This document shows, in pieces, positions 7,256 through 14,068 of a stretch of DNA of 17,103 bases. The notes below the pieces were generated by a model. It was not told where the DNA came from and ran no database searches. It worked only from the letters and a program-made list of their open reading frames with translations. Source of the stretch: Bacillota bacterium. GTDB lineage: Bacteria > Bacillota > Clostridia > Christensenellales > CAG-138. Position 1 is the stretch's first letter; each line of letters opens with the position of its first letter. The position numbers and the translations under genes were made by a program. The stretch spans positions 1 through 17,103 of the forward strand of contig JAEWZS010000133.1 in NCBI GenBank assembly GCA_023458355.1, given 5' to 3'.

Positions 7256-8182
7256 ATGAAAAAAATGCTCTCGCTCATCGTGCCCGCTTTCAACGAGCAG
7301 GATGTGCTTTTTACATCGTACGAGCGCATGAGCGCTGCAATGCGCGCGCTTCCCTACGAGTATGAGATCATCTATGTGGACGATGGCAGTCGCGACGCAA
7401 CGGCCGAAAAGTTAAGAGAGATTGCGCAGAAAGACGAGCGTGTGAAGGTGTTGTTCTTTTCACGCAACTTCGGGCACCAACTCGCCGTCACCGCAGGTAT
7501 GGATGCAAGTAAAGGCGATGCGCTCATCATCATCGACATCGACCTTCAGGATCCGCCCGAGGTGATTGCAAAAATGGTGGAGGCTTGGGAGAACGGGGCC
7601 GAAATCGCTTACGGAAAGCGTGTGAAACGCGAGGGAGAAACCTTCCTTAAAAAGTTTACCGCGCATGTGTACTACCGCCTTCTTACTTCCATGAGCGCCT
7701 ACCCGATACCTCTTGATACGGGCGACTTCCGCCTTTTGGACCGCAAGGTGGCCGATGTGTTTTTGGAGATGCGCGAGCACAACCGCTTCCTTCGCGGCAT
7801 GAGCGCGTGGATGGGCTTTGCCGCTGTGCCGGTCGAATATGTGCGGCAGGAGCGCTTTGCGGGTAAGACCAAATATACTCTAAAGAAAATGCTCAAGCTT
7901 GCTATGGACGGCATGCTCGGATTTTCCTATACGCCGCTTACGCTCGCGGGATATATGGGCGTATTTGTAACCGCGCTATCACTTATGGGCTTTATCGCGG
8001 TGCTCGTATGTGCGCTTAGTGTAGGTGCGGCACCGTGGCTTTGGGGCTTGTGCGGGCTGGCGCTTCTAAACGGCATTACCCTTATGGCACTCGGCATTTT
8101 AGGCGCGTATATGAACCGCATGTACGACGAGGTCAAGGGAAGGCCGCTTTATATCGTGAAGGAAAAAATGAACCTAAAATAA
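7256..8182 (+). CDS. Membrane-anchored GT2 family glycosyltransferase (DPM1/GtrB-like)
   Basis: A 308-residue enzyme with an N-terminal GT-A catalytic domain and two C-terminal membrane helices (about 228-255 and 262-286). Motifs are IVPAFNEQD (8-16), YVDDGSRD (40-47), the metal-binding DID within DIDLQDPP (94-101) and RFLRGMSAW, the equivalent of the QxxRW loop. This architecture matches polyprenyl-phosphate sugar synthases (DPM1, GtrB, YkcC/CsbB types) that move a sugar from a nucleotide donor to undecaprenyl phosphate on the inner membrane face, usually for cell-wall or teichoic-acid decoration. The flippase and final transferase expected for a complete system are not adjacent. A GGAGG site precedes the ATG. 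The aminopeptidase gene follows 25 nt later, probably in one transcript. Donor sugar is unknown. Confidence 0.87.
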   Translation: MKKMLSLIVPAFNEQDVLFTSYERMSAAMRALPYEYEIIYVDDGSRDATAEKLREIAQKDERVKVLFFSRNFGHQLAVTAGMDASKGDALIIIDIDLQDPPEVIAKMVEAWENGAEIAYGKRVKREGETFLKKFTAHVYYRLLTSMSAYPIPLDTGDFRLLDRKVADVFLEMREHNRFLRGMSAWMGFAAVPVEYVRQERFAGKTKYTLKKMLKLAMDGMLGFSYTPLTLAGYMGVFVTALSLMGFIAVLVCALSVGAAPWLWGLCGLALLNGITLMALGILGAYMNRMYDEVKGRPLYIVKEKMNLK

Positions 8183-8207
8183 TTCTTAATTTAGGGGGTA
8201 AAAACGC

Positions 8208-9323
8208 ATGACCGATCCGAGGATCGAAACGCTGGCGAAAAACCTGATCAATTACTCGTGCAAGCTTAAAAAAGGCGAAAACGTGCTCATCGAATCGCAA
8301 GGTGACTGCGACATGCTCGTGAAGGCGCTTATTCGCGAAGCCTATGCGGTGGACGGCAAGCCTTTTGTATGGTTTAACCATCCCGAGGTCTCGCGCGAGC
8401 TAAGCTTAGGAGCGAGTGCGGAACAACTCGACCTTCGCGCCAAGGTAGATGGGCTTTTGATGGACAATATGCAGGCCTACATCGGTGTGCGCGGCGGCTT
8501 AAACAGCGCTGAGTCAAGCGATGTGCCTGCCGACAAGGTAGCTCTTGCGGCCAAGCATTATAGCCAGCCCGTACACTCAAAGATTCGCGTCCCCAAAACC
8601 AAGTGGGTGGTCCTTCGTTATCCATCGCCCGGCATGGCGCAGATGGCCAACATGAGTACCTACGCTTTTGAAGACTACTATTTCAACGTCTGCAACCTCG
8701 ATTATTCCAAGATGGACCGCGCCATGGACCCGCTCAAGGCGCTCATGGAAAAAACCGATAAGGTACGCCTTACGGCTGTAGGGACCGATATCGAGTTTTC
8801 CATCAAAGGGCTTCCTGCCATTAAATGTGCGGGCGAGGTTAATATCCCCGACGGCGAGATATTCACCGCCCCCGTGATGGGCAGCATCAATGGTGTAATC
8901 ACCTACAACACACCGTCTGTACTCGAAGGCTTCACCTACGAAAACGTGCGCCTCGTATTTAAAAACGGGCGTATTACGGAGGCTACCGCTAACGATACCG
9001 AGCGCATCAACTCCGTGTTCAACCGAGATGAGGGCGCGCGCGCCGTGGGCGAGTTCGCTATCGGCGTGAACCCGTACATCACATCGCCCATGAAGGATAC
9101 CCTGTTTGATGAAAAGATTGCGGGAAGCTTCCACTTCACCCCGGGCAATGCTTATGACGATTGTGACAACGGCAACCGCTCGTCGCTTCACTGGGATCTC
9201 GTGTGCATTCAGACGCCCGAATACGGCGGCGGCGAAATGTATTTCGACGGTGTTCTCGTAAGGAAGGACGGCCGCTTCGTGCTGGACGAGCTTTTGGCAC
9301 TCAATCCGGAAAATCTGAAATAA
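8208..9323 (+). CDS. M29 family aminopeptidase (AmpS/AmpT/PepS-like)
   Basis: A 371-residue cytoplasmic metallo-aminopeptidase that removes N-terminal residues from peptides with a two-metal centre. The expected ligands are all visible: Glu217 in NIPDGEIFTAP, Glu282 in GEFAIG, His309 and Tyr316 in SFHFTPGNAY, and His328/Asp330 in LHWD. Their relative spacing (His+7 Tyr, His+2 Asp) is that of the characterised M29 enzymes. The length fits the family. The ATG follows a GGGGG site. It is second in a transcript with a glycosyltransferase, to which no functional link is evident, and is followed by an intrinsic-type terminator. Substrate preference cannot be predicted. Confidence 0.92.
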   Translation: MTDPRIETLAKNLINYSCKLKKGENVLIESQGDCDMLVKALIREAYAVDGKPFVWFNHPEVSRELSLGASAEQLDLRAKVDGLLMDNMQAYIGVRGGLNSAESSDVPADKVALAAKHYSQPVHSKIRVPKTKWVVLRYPSPGMAQMANMSTYAFEDYYFNVCNLDYSKMDRAMDPLKALMEKTDKVRLTAVGTDIEFSIKGLPAIKCAGEVNIPDGEIFTAPVMGSINGVITYNTPSVLEGFTYENVRLVFKNGRITEATANDTERINSVFNRDEGARAVGEFAIGVNPYITSPMKDTLFDEKIAGSFHFTPGNAYDDCDNGNRSSLHWDLVCIQTPEYGGGEMYFDGVLVRKDGRFVLDELLALNPENLK

Positions 9324-9341
9324 GTTACGTTTAAGCTTTCA

Positions 9342-9379
9342 GGCGTGCCGAAGCGAGGAAACCCCTTCGGTACGCCGTT
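9342..9379 (+). terminator. Probable terminator after the aminopeptidase gene
   Basis: A 12-bp stem, GGCGTGCCGAAG (9342-9353) with CTTCGGTACGCC (9365-9376), has one G-U pair and an 11-nt loop. The trailing U tract (GTTTG) is short, so efficiency may be modest. Confidence 0.6.
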
Positions 9380-9421
9380 TGCTATTCTGTTTCTGTTTGG
9401 GGTGGCTATGGAGCACCCGAA

Positions 9422-9450
9422 GCGGCGGGATGTGGGCATCCCGCCCTACC
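9422..9450 (-). repeat. REP-like palindromic repeat, copy 1
   Basis: A perfect 9-bp stem, GGCGGGATG (9424-9432) with CATCCCGCC (9437-9445), has a 4-nt loop. Read on the minus strand it begins GTAGGGCGG and ends ATCCCGCCG; both 9-mers recur in the same order at 12550-12569. It lies about 40 bp from a transposase relic of the kind that mobilises such elements. Confidence 0.6.
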
Positions 9451-9487
9451 TTGCATACGATAATACGATCTTTTAAAACTATGGTAA

Positions 9488-9619
9488 CGAAGCAAATCGG
9501 TCATTATAGCAAGATTCTTATATGACAGAATCATTCGAAATGAAAATGCATATCTGGAGGTGCAGCAATATATTGACGATAACCCGCTAAAGTGGCAGGA
9601 AGACGAATTATATCGTTGA
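9488..9619 (+). pseudogene. C-terminal relic of a REP-associated tyrosine (Y1/IS200-like) transposase
   Basis: The open frame between a TAA at 9485 and a TGA at 9617 encodes about 43 residues, including RFLYDRIIRNENAYLEV and QQYIDDNPLKWQEDELY. The pattern H/DRIIRNE...YIxxNPLKWxxDxxY is the conserved C-terminal helix region of RAYT-type transposases. No start codon with a ribosome site, no catalytic HUH motif and no tyrosine domain remain upstream, so this is a decayed fragment. It sits beside a REP-like palindrome, as RAYT genes usually do. The family call rests on recognition of this short segment only. Confidence 0.6.
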
Positions 9620-9751
9620 AGAGCCTGTAGTCTGTTAATTCAAATCCCACGGAAACTGATCACGATATATGTCGTCTTATAACAGCGCACATAAGTTCAT
9701 CTTATGCTTTGCGTCGTTGCCTTCACATTCTGCAATTTTCCAAAAAAAGTG

Positions 9752-9780
9752 TTGCATATTGTTAAAAATTCGACTAATAT
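9752..9780 (+). promoter_or_regulatory. gap promoter
   Basis: TTGCAT (9752-9757) and TAATAT (9775-9780) are separated by 17 bp. The leader is about 60 nt and includes a small hairpin, GGGA-AGTA-TCCC. Confidence 0.65.
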
Positions 9781-9848
9781 TATAGACGGAAAAGGGAAGT
9801 ATCCCTGAGTTTGTTATTATTAAAATTTATAATAGGAGGATGCTAATT

Positions 9849-10862
9849 ATGGCAACGAAAGTAGGCATCAACGGCTTTGGCCGAATCGGACGGCTTGTCT
9901 TTCGCGCATCTGTCAAGAACCCGAACATTGAGGTCGTCGGTATCAACGATCCGTTCATCGACCCCGAGTATATGGTCTACATGCTCAAATATGACACCGT
10001 ACACGGCCGCTTTGACGGTGAGGTGCATGTTGAGGATGGCATGCTTGTGGTGAACGGCAAAAAAGTCGCAGTCTACGCATTCATGAACCCCGAGGAGATT
10101 CCCTGGAAGGAATGCGGTGCCGAGTACATCATGGAATCTACCGGTAAGTTCACCACGACCGAGAAGGCTTCCGCACACTTCAACGGTGGCGCGAAAAAAG
10201 TCGTCATTAGCGCCCCGAGCGCCGATGCTCCCATGTTCGTGATGGGCGTCAATCATGAGACCTATAAGAGCGACATGAAGATCGTATCTAACGCTTCTTG
10301 CACTACCAACTGCCTTGCGCCGCTCGCCAAGGTTATAAACGACAATTTCGGTATCGCCGAGGGTCTTATGACCACCGTCCATGCCACTACCGCCACCCAG
10401 CTTACCGTCGACGGTCCCTCCAAAAAGGACTGGCGCGGCGGCCGCGGTGCGGCGTTTAACATCATCCCGAGCTCGACCGGTGCTGCTAAGGCCGTCGGCA
10501 AGGTTATTCCGTCTTTGAACGGTAAGCTCACCGGCATGTCTTTCCGCGTACCCACCGCCGACGTTTCGGTGGTAGACCTTACCTGCCGCCTTGAAAAAGC
10601 CGCTACGTACGACGATATCAAGGCCGCCATGAAAGCTGCATCCGAGAGCAAGGAGTATGAAGGCATCATCGGCTACACGGAGGATAAAGTTGTATCGAGC
10701 GACTTCATTACCGACGCGCGCACCTGCATCTTCGACGCTACCGCAGGTATAAGCCTCAATGAACACTTTGTAAAGCTCATCGCCTGGTACGACAACGAAT
10801 GGGGTTATGCCAACAAAGCGCTCGACCTTATTTCCCACATGGCAGAGGTCGACGAGAAATAA
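9849..10862 (+). CDS. gap: Type I glyceraldehyde-3-phosphate dehydrogenase
   Basis: A 337-residue cytosolic glycolytic enzyme that oxidises glyceraldehyde 3-phosphate with NAD and phosphate to 1,3-bisphosphoglycerate. It has the Rossmann motif GINGFGRIGR (6-15), Asp34 after GIN (favouring NAD over NADP), the nucleophile Cys151 in SNASCTTNC and the general base His178 in TTVHATTATQ. The length is standard. An upstream in-frame ATG at 9840 directly abuts the AGGAGG site, so the ATG at 9849, 9 nt from that site, is the likely start. It stands alone with its own promoter and a strong terminator; pgk and tpi, often next door in Bacillota, are absent here. Confidence 0.95.
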   Translation: MATKVGINGFGRIGRLVFRASVKNPNIEVVGINDPFIDPEYMVYMLKYDTVHGRFDGEVHVEDGMLVVNGKKVAVYAFMNPEEIPWKECGAEYIMESTGKFTTTEKASAHFNGGAKKVVISAPSADAPMFVMGVNHETYKSDMKIVSNASCTTNCLAPLAKVINDNFGIAEGLMTTVHATTATQLTVDGPSKKDWRGGRGAAFNIIPSSTGAAKAVGKVIPSLNGKLTGMSFRVPTADVSVVDLTCRLEKAATYDDIKAAMKAASESKEYEGIIGYTEDKVVSSDFITDARTCIFDATAGISLNEHFVKLIAWYDNEWGYANKALDLISHMAEVDEK

Positions 10863-10890
10863 GCTTAGCTTATCACATATATGCTATAAG

Positions 10891-10927
10891 AAAAGGGTCG
10901 CGGTGCAACCGCGGCCCTTTTGTATTT
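10891..10927 (+). terminator. Intrinsic terminator after gap
   Basis: A 14-bp stem (10891-10904 with 10908-10921) has one G-U pair and a GCA loop, is GC-rich at its centre (GGTCGCGGT), and is followed by a T-rich stretch. Confidence 0.87.
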
Positions 10928-10957
10928 CATAAAAAAGTAAGGCACTTTTGCGAAACG

Positions 10958-11330
10958 CTAAGCGTTATTCTTTTGACGATCTTCCGTTACTTCTTCAGCG
11001 CCGAGCGTTGAAACGAAATCTCTTTGCGTGCGGGCAAGGTGCAATGCCTCGGCTGTACGCAGCATATTTTGCTCCATCGCTTTAAGCATCAAAGAAATAC
11101 CCTTACAAAGAAAGAAGAACAGCAGTGCGCCGGCAATATAGAAAACAATGCCGGAGCGGCTGAGCATGGAGGATTCGTCGAGGATACCCCATAGTATAAA
11201 TGCCGATCCCGCCTATAATGGCGAAGAAATGGAAGAAGCGCGAAAAGAATAAAAACCATTTTGCTTCCGGTGGCGGCTCAGCTTTTGAACGAAGTTCGGA
11301 TAAAAAGCGGTCGAATTGCTCCTGCTTCAT
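10958..11330 (-). pseudogene. Small two-helix membrane protein, disrupted by a frameshift
   Basis: The ATG at 11330 has an AAGGAG site and starts MKQEQFDRFLSELRSKAEPP, followed by a hydrophobic helix (FLFFSRFFHFFAIIGG). This frame then continues into unrelated-looking sequence to 11103. The neighbouring frame picks up at the same point with AFILWGILDESSMLSRSG, a second helix (IVFYIAGALLFFFLCKGISL) and a polar tail ending at 10958. Removing one G from the GGG run around 11208-11210 joins them into one protein of about 123 residues. No family is recognised. It lies 26 nt downstream of the PreA-like gene, in its operon. The break could be a true mutation or a homopolymer sequencing error. Confidence 0.65.
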
Positions 11331-11356
11331 CGATACGTCTCCTTAATAAAGAATGA

Positions 11357-12469
11357 TTATATCCAATCCCAGTTCAGCTTTTTCTCGGGACATCCGGCAA
11401 GACAATAGCCGCAGCCAACGCAAGACTCCTGGTTGAGTGTGATAGCGCCTTGCTGCCGGGATATAGCTCCGTAAATACAGCCGTTAAGGCAGATGTCGCA
11501 TTCCATAGTACAAGGCTTTAACAGCTTTGCACGTACCGGCCGCGGGCGAATCTCCTCAAATGGCCGAAGGGAGGGGAGAGCTGCGCCTCGGATCTTTGAA
11601 AAGTCAGAAACATCGTGATTCGTCATCCAATCCTTGAGCCCGCAAAGCACATCATCTATCACTTTATATCCATGAATATGAATGGCGGAGGCAAGCTGTA
11701 TGGCATCGGCACCGAGCATAATAAATTCCAAAACATGCTCCGCTGTTGAAATGCCGCCGCAGCTTACTATCTGAAACGGGGTATATTGTTTGAGCATGGC
11801 GGTCACGGCCAAGGAAACGGGGCGAATGTTTTCGGAGGAATAGCCGCCGAAAGTGGGCATATACGTTTGACGATTTTCTAAATCTACGCCGTTAAGGCCT
11901 TTTAAAGCATCGATGGCAGCAACGGCTTTTGCACCCGCGTCGTAAACGGATTGGAGCATGCCGGGGAAATAGCTGGCCTCATAAGGTAGTTTTATGAAAA
12001 CCGGCAAGTCGGCGGCTTTCACCGCGGCTTCCACAATTTTAGCCGTACGTTCCGGATAAGTGGAAAAGGAGCGGTAGCGCATCCCTATGGGGGCGGATGG
12101 GCTAAGTTCTATGGCATCTGCACCCATGCGCTCAGCACAGGCGGCCAAATAACGAACCTCCGAGGCAGTTTCGCCTGAGATGCTTACGATAAGCTTAGTA
12201 CCGCGTTTATCGAGAGTTGTGAGGCTTTTCTCCCATTGTTCGAGGTATAGGTCTGAATAAAGCCTAATGTTAAAAAGCTGCGTGCCGCTTACGTGTAAAA
12301 AGGGATGCAGCGTCGGATGTGTCTCCATGGCGATGGTTTCCGTCACCACCGCCCCGGCGCCGAATTCGATGCATTTGCGAATGCCCTCCAAGCTGCCGGA
12401 CCAAGGCCCGGAGGCTACCATAACGGGATTCTTTAAAGTCAGGCTGCCTAATTCGACGGACATATCCAT
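11357..12469 (-). CDS. Dihydroorotate dehydrogenase-like (PreA-type) flavoprotein with C-terminal ferredoxin domain
   Basis: A 370-residue protein. Residues 1 to about 300 form a DHOD-type FMN-binding TIM barrel: LGSLTLKNPVMVASGPW at the start, VFIKLPYE for the FMN lysine strand, and IVSCGGIS plus GADAIQLASA for FMN phosphate binding. Residues about 320-370 hold two 4Fe-4S motifs: a Cx3Cx2Cx3C variant and the canonical CVGCGYCLAGCP. The fusion resembles PreA of dihydropyrimidine dehydrogenase. The segment that is normally NxSCPN reads ELSPSAP (121-127), so the usual catalytic cysteine is replaced by Ala126. The frame is open to 12535, but the ATG at 12469 begins at the domain and has a GGGGGG site 8 nt upstream. 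No PreA partner (PreT-like) is adjacent. It follows lacI on the same strand. The exact substrate is unknown. Confidence 0.8.
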   Translation of the reverse strand: MDMSVELGSLTLKNPVMVASGPWSGSLEGIRKCIEFGAGAVVTETIAMETHPTLHPFLHVSGTQLFNIRLYSDLYLEQWEKSLTTLDKRGTKLIVSISGETASEVRYLAACAERMGADAIELSPSAPIGMRYRSFSTYPERTAKIVEAAVKAADLPVFIKLPYEASYFPGMLQSVYDAGAKAVAAIDALKGLNGVDLENRQTYMPTFGGYSSENIRPVSLAVTAMLKQYTPFQIVSCGGISTAEHVLEFIMLGADAIQLASAIHIHGYKVIDDVLCGLKDWMTNHDVSDFSKIRGAALPSLRPFEEIRPRPVRAKLLKPCTMECDICLNGCIYGAISRQQGAITLNQESCVGCGYCLAGCPEKKLNWDWI

Positions 12470-12549
12470 ACTCGTATCCCCCCAAAGATAAGTGGAGTTA
12501 AACCCCTGTGCCAAAAAACTTCTGTTTTGACGCATGTCTTTGTCATTAT

Positions 12550-12569
12550 GTAGGGCGGTTATCCCGCCG
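12550..12569 (+). repeat. REP-like palindromic repeat, copy 2
   Basis: Begins GTAGGGCGG and ends ATCCCGCCG, the same two 9-mers as the palindrome at 9422-9450, here separated by only TT. It forms GGCGG (12554-12558) paired with CCGCC (12564-12568). It lies between lacI and the PreA-like gene. Confidence 0.55.
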
Positions 12570-12640
12570 AGGGAATCTCGCCATTGGACTGTTGCACGGC
12601 ATATGTCAGCCCATGCTGCCCTAGGCTCCGTGTATCTTTT

Positions 12641-13657
12641 TTAGTCGGATATCTCGTAGATGAATTTGGTATTTCCGCAGGAATTGCGCACTTTGAGCTT
12701 TGGCTGCAGTATGATCTCTTGACCGGTTTCCTCCATAGAAGTACCCTCGATTCTATCGATTAGCATTCTCGCAGCTACCATACCGAGCTTCTTATTGGGA
12801 AGCTCCAACGTGGTCAACGCGGGGGTCACCATAGAAGCTGCGGCGGAATCCGAAAGAGCCGCTAAGGCGAGATCGGTTGGTATTCTTACACCGGAAGCTT
12901 GGGCCGATTTGATGATGCCAAACGCCTGCTCATCGTTATAGGTAATGACAGCCCTTGGCAAATTGCCTGCGAGTATCATCCGCTGTGCGAAAAAGTAACC
13001 TCCCTGAAAGCCCAAATCCACCTCGAAACGGCGACTTTGCATGTCTGCACCAAGGTCCTCAACAGCCTGGTCAAATCCTCCGCAGATCATGGCGGATTCT
13101 TCGGGCAGCATGTCGTTTAGGAGTAGGTCGATGGAGCGGTAGCCCATTTTAATAAGGTGTGAGGTAAGGCTATATACGCCCTCCTGATAGTTAACGCAGC
13201 AGGAATCATATCCCGGACGTGCCTTATGTACGCCGGCCATAACAACGGGAACGGAGTCTAGCGCAAGGTAGCGCTCATTATTAAGCCCCGGCCCGGCCAA
13301 CACAATGCCGTCCACCTTGCGCTGGAGCACCATATCCAAGTAGTTGCCCTCTATCCGCGCATCGTGCCGAGTGCCGCAGATAAAAAGGCTGTAGTCCTTA
13401 TTTAACGCTACGGTTTCCGCACCGGACATGACTTTTTGGTATTTTTCGGATTCGATATCGGGAACAAACAGTGCGATGGTTTTGGTTTTACCGAAGTTCA
13501 GCCCTCTTGCGAACCAATTGGGCGTATAGTTAAATCGCTTCATAACCTCCAGCACGCGATCCCGCGTATCGGCCTGTACGACCTCCGGATGGTTCAGTAC
13601 ACGGGATATGGTAGCTACCGATACGCCCGCTTCTTTTGCGATCTCCCTAATATTCAC
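12641..13657 (-). CDS. LacI family transcriptional regulator
   Basis: A 338-residue repressor with the classic N-terminal helix-turn-helix (NIREIAKEAGVSVATISRVLN, residues 2-22) and hinge region to about residue 58, then a periplasmic-binding-protein-like ligand domain (TKTIALFVPDIES onward, with ...DLALAALSDS...LTTLELP in the second lobe). The start is GTG at 13657; no better ATG exists, and the nearest good site, GGAGGG, is 12 nt upstream, rather far. The gene heads a leftward unit with a PreA-like gene and a small membrane protein, and is divergent from the thiolase operon. Two LacI-like palindromes in the shared intergenic region make it the likely local controller of both sides. The inducer is unknown. 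Confidence 0.92.
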   Translation of the reverse strand: MNIREIAKEAGVSVATISRVLNHPEVVQADTRDRVLEVMKRFNYTPNWFARGLNFGKTKTIALFVPDIESEKYQKVMSGAETVALNKDYSLFICGTRHDARIEGNYLDMVLQRKVDGIVLAGPGLNNERYLALDSVPVVMAGVHKARPGYDSCCVNYQEGVYSLTSHLIKMGYRSIDLLLNDMLPEESAMICGGFDQAVEDLGADMQSRRFEVDLGFQGGYFFAQRMILAGNLPRAVITYNDEQAFGIIKSAQASGVRIPTDLALAALSDSAAASMVTPALTTLELPNKKLGMVAARMLIDRIEGTSMEETGQEIILQPKLKVRNSCGNTKFIYEISD

Positions 13658-13728
13658 CTTAAACTTACGCCCTCCGCCAAACGGCTTTGATGTGAAGATG
13701 CTCCCCTTACTTTAGAGGAGCTGATTAC

Positions 13729-13757
13729 AGTATATCATTAAGCATAAATGCAAACAA
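13729..13757 (-). promoter_or_regulatory. lacI promoter
   Basis: On the minus strand, TTGTTT (13752-13757) and TATACT (13729-13734) are separated by 17 bp. Confidence 0.5.
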
Positions 13758-13785
13758 GAAAACTGCTTGAACTCCGGGGAATTAA

Positions 13786-13801
13786 ATGTAACCGATTACA
13801 T
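13786..13801. promoter_or_regulatory. LacI-family operator O1 (also fits a CcpA cre site)
   Basis: ATGTAACCGATTACAT is an inverted repeat with a central CG and one mismatch. Its core fully matches the general cre consensus TGWAANCGNTNWCA, so either the local LacI protein or CcpA could bind. It lies upstream of both divergent promoters. Confidence 0.65.
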
Positions 13802-13838
13802 ATATATCTTATAAATCGGATTTTTCAAAGCAAAACCC

Positions 13839-13868
13839 TTGACAAAACCGCGGGAAGTGCAGTAAATT
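13839..13868 (+). promoter_or_regulatory. Promoter of the GNAT-thiolase-DUF35-DUF2877 operon
   Basis: A perfect -35 TTGACA (13839-13844) and TAAATT (13863-13868) are separated by 18 bp. The strong -35 box together with a downstream operator suggests a promoter held off by a repressor. Confidence 0.65.
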
Positions 13869-13880
13869 GTAATCACTCAA

Positions 13881-13894
13881 TGTAACTGGTTACT
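13881..13894. promoter_or_regulatory. LacI-family operator O2
   Basis: TGTAACTGGTTACT contains the inverted repeat GTAAC-TG-GTTAC. It begins about 12 bp after the -10 box, overlapping the start of transcription. It lacks the central CG of O1, so it fits a cre site less well. Confidence 0.6.
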
Positions 13895-13964
13895 TTTCCC
13901 ATTTTCCAACACTTTAGACCGGTCGTTAACAAGGCATTTTACACGAAGAAAAACACCCATAAAT

Positions 13965-13994
13965 GCACACTATTCGACAAATTTCGCACACTAT
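13965..13994 (+). repeat. 9-bp direct repeat in the operon leader
   Basis: GCACACTAT occurs at 13965-13973 and 13986-13994, with starts 21 bp apart, two turns of the helix. It lies in the untranslated leader of the thiolase-like operon; its role is unknown. Confidence 0.4.
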
Positions 13995-14068
13995 GGCAGC
14001 GGATGTTTTTTGCGTTCACAATTAGATAAGCAAAAACAAAGTAATAGCAAGCAGAGGAGGAACCCGGG

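Larger units (their letters stand above)
9324..9848. other. Intergenic region with terminator, REP-like palindrome, transposase relic and gap promoter
   Basis: No intact gene is present. From left to right it holds the aminopeptidase terminator, a REP-like hairpin (9422-9450), the relic of a RAYT-type transposase (9488-9619), about 130 bp with nothing recognisable except a small inverted repeat CATAAG-5 nt-CTTATG (9690-9706), and the gap promoter with its leader. Confidence 0.6.
13658..14068. other. Divergent regulatory region between lacI and the thiolase-like operon
   Basis: No gene is seen. It contains a leftward lacI promoter, two LacI/CcpA-like palindromes 94 bp apart, a consensus rightward promoter, and a leader of about 195 nt carrying a 9-bp direct repeat. 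Extra half-sites TGTAATCA occur on the minus strand (13722-13729) and on the plus strand (13869-13876). Confidence 0.6.

Noticed and set aside
9843..10838. A 331-codon open frame on the minus strand opposite gap
   Set aside because: It is a shadow of the strongly biased codon use of gap; it has no ribosome site or recognisable domain, and gap itself is certain.
10954..10966. AACGCT-A-AGCGTT palindrome at the end of the broken membrane gene
   Set aside because: Its loop is too small for a hairpin and it overlaps a stop codon; with no second copy or promoter context it may be chance.
12470..12535. Longer form of the PreA-like protein starting at 12535
   Set aside because: The extra 22 residues have no resemblance to the family and no ribosome site, whereas the ATG at 12469 has one.
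12596..12642. Hairpin CACGG/CCGTG with inner AGCC/GGCT followed by a T run on the plus strand
   Set aside because: The stem is interrupted and the loop large; no plus-strand transcript is expected here, and on the minus strand the T run is on the wrong side. Not convincing as a terminator.
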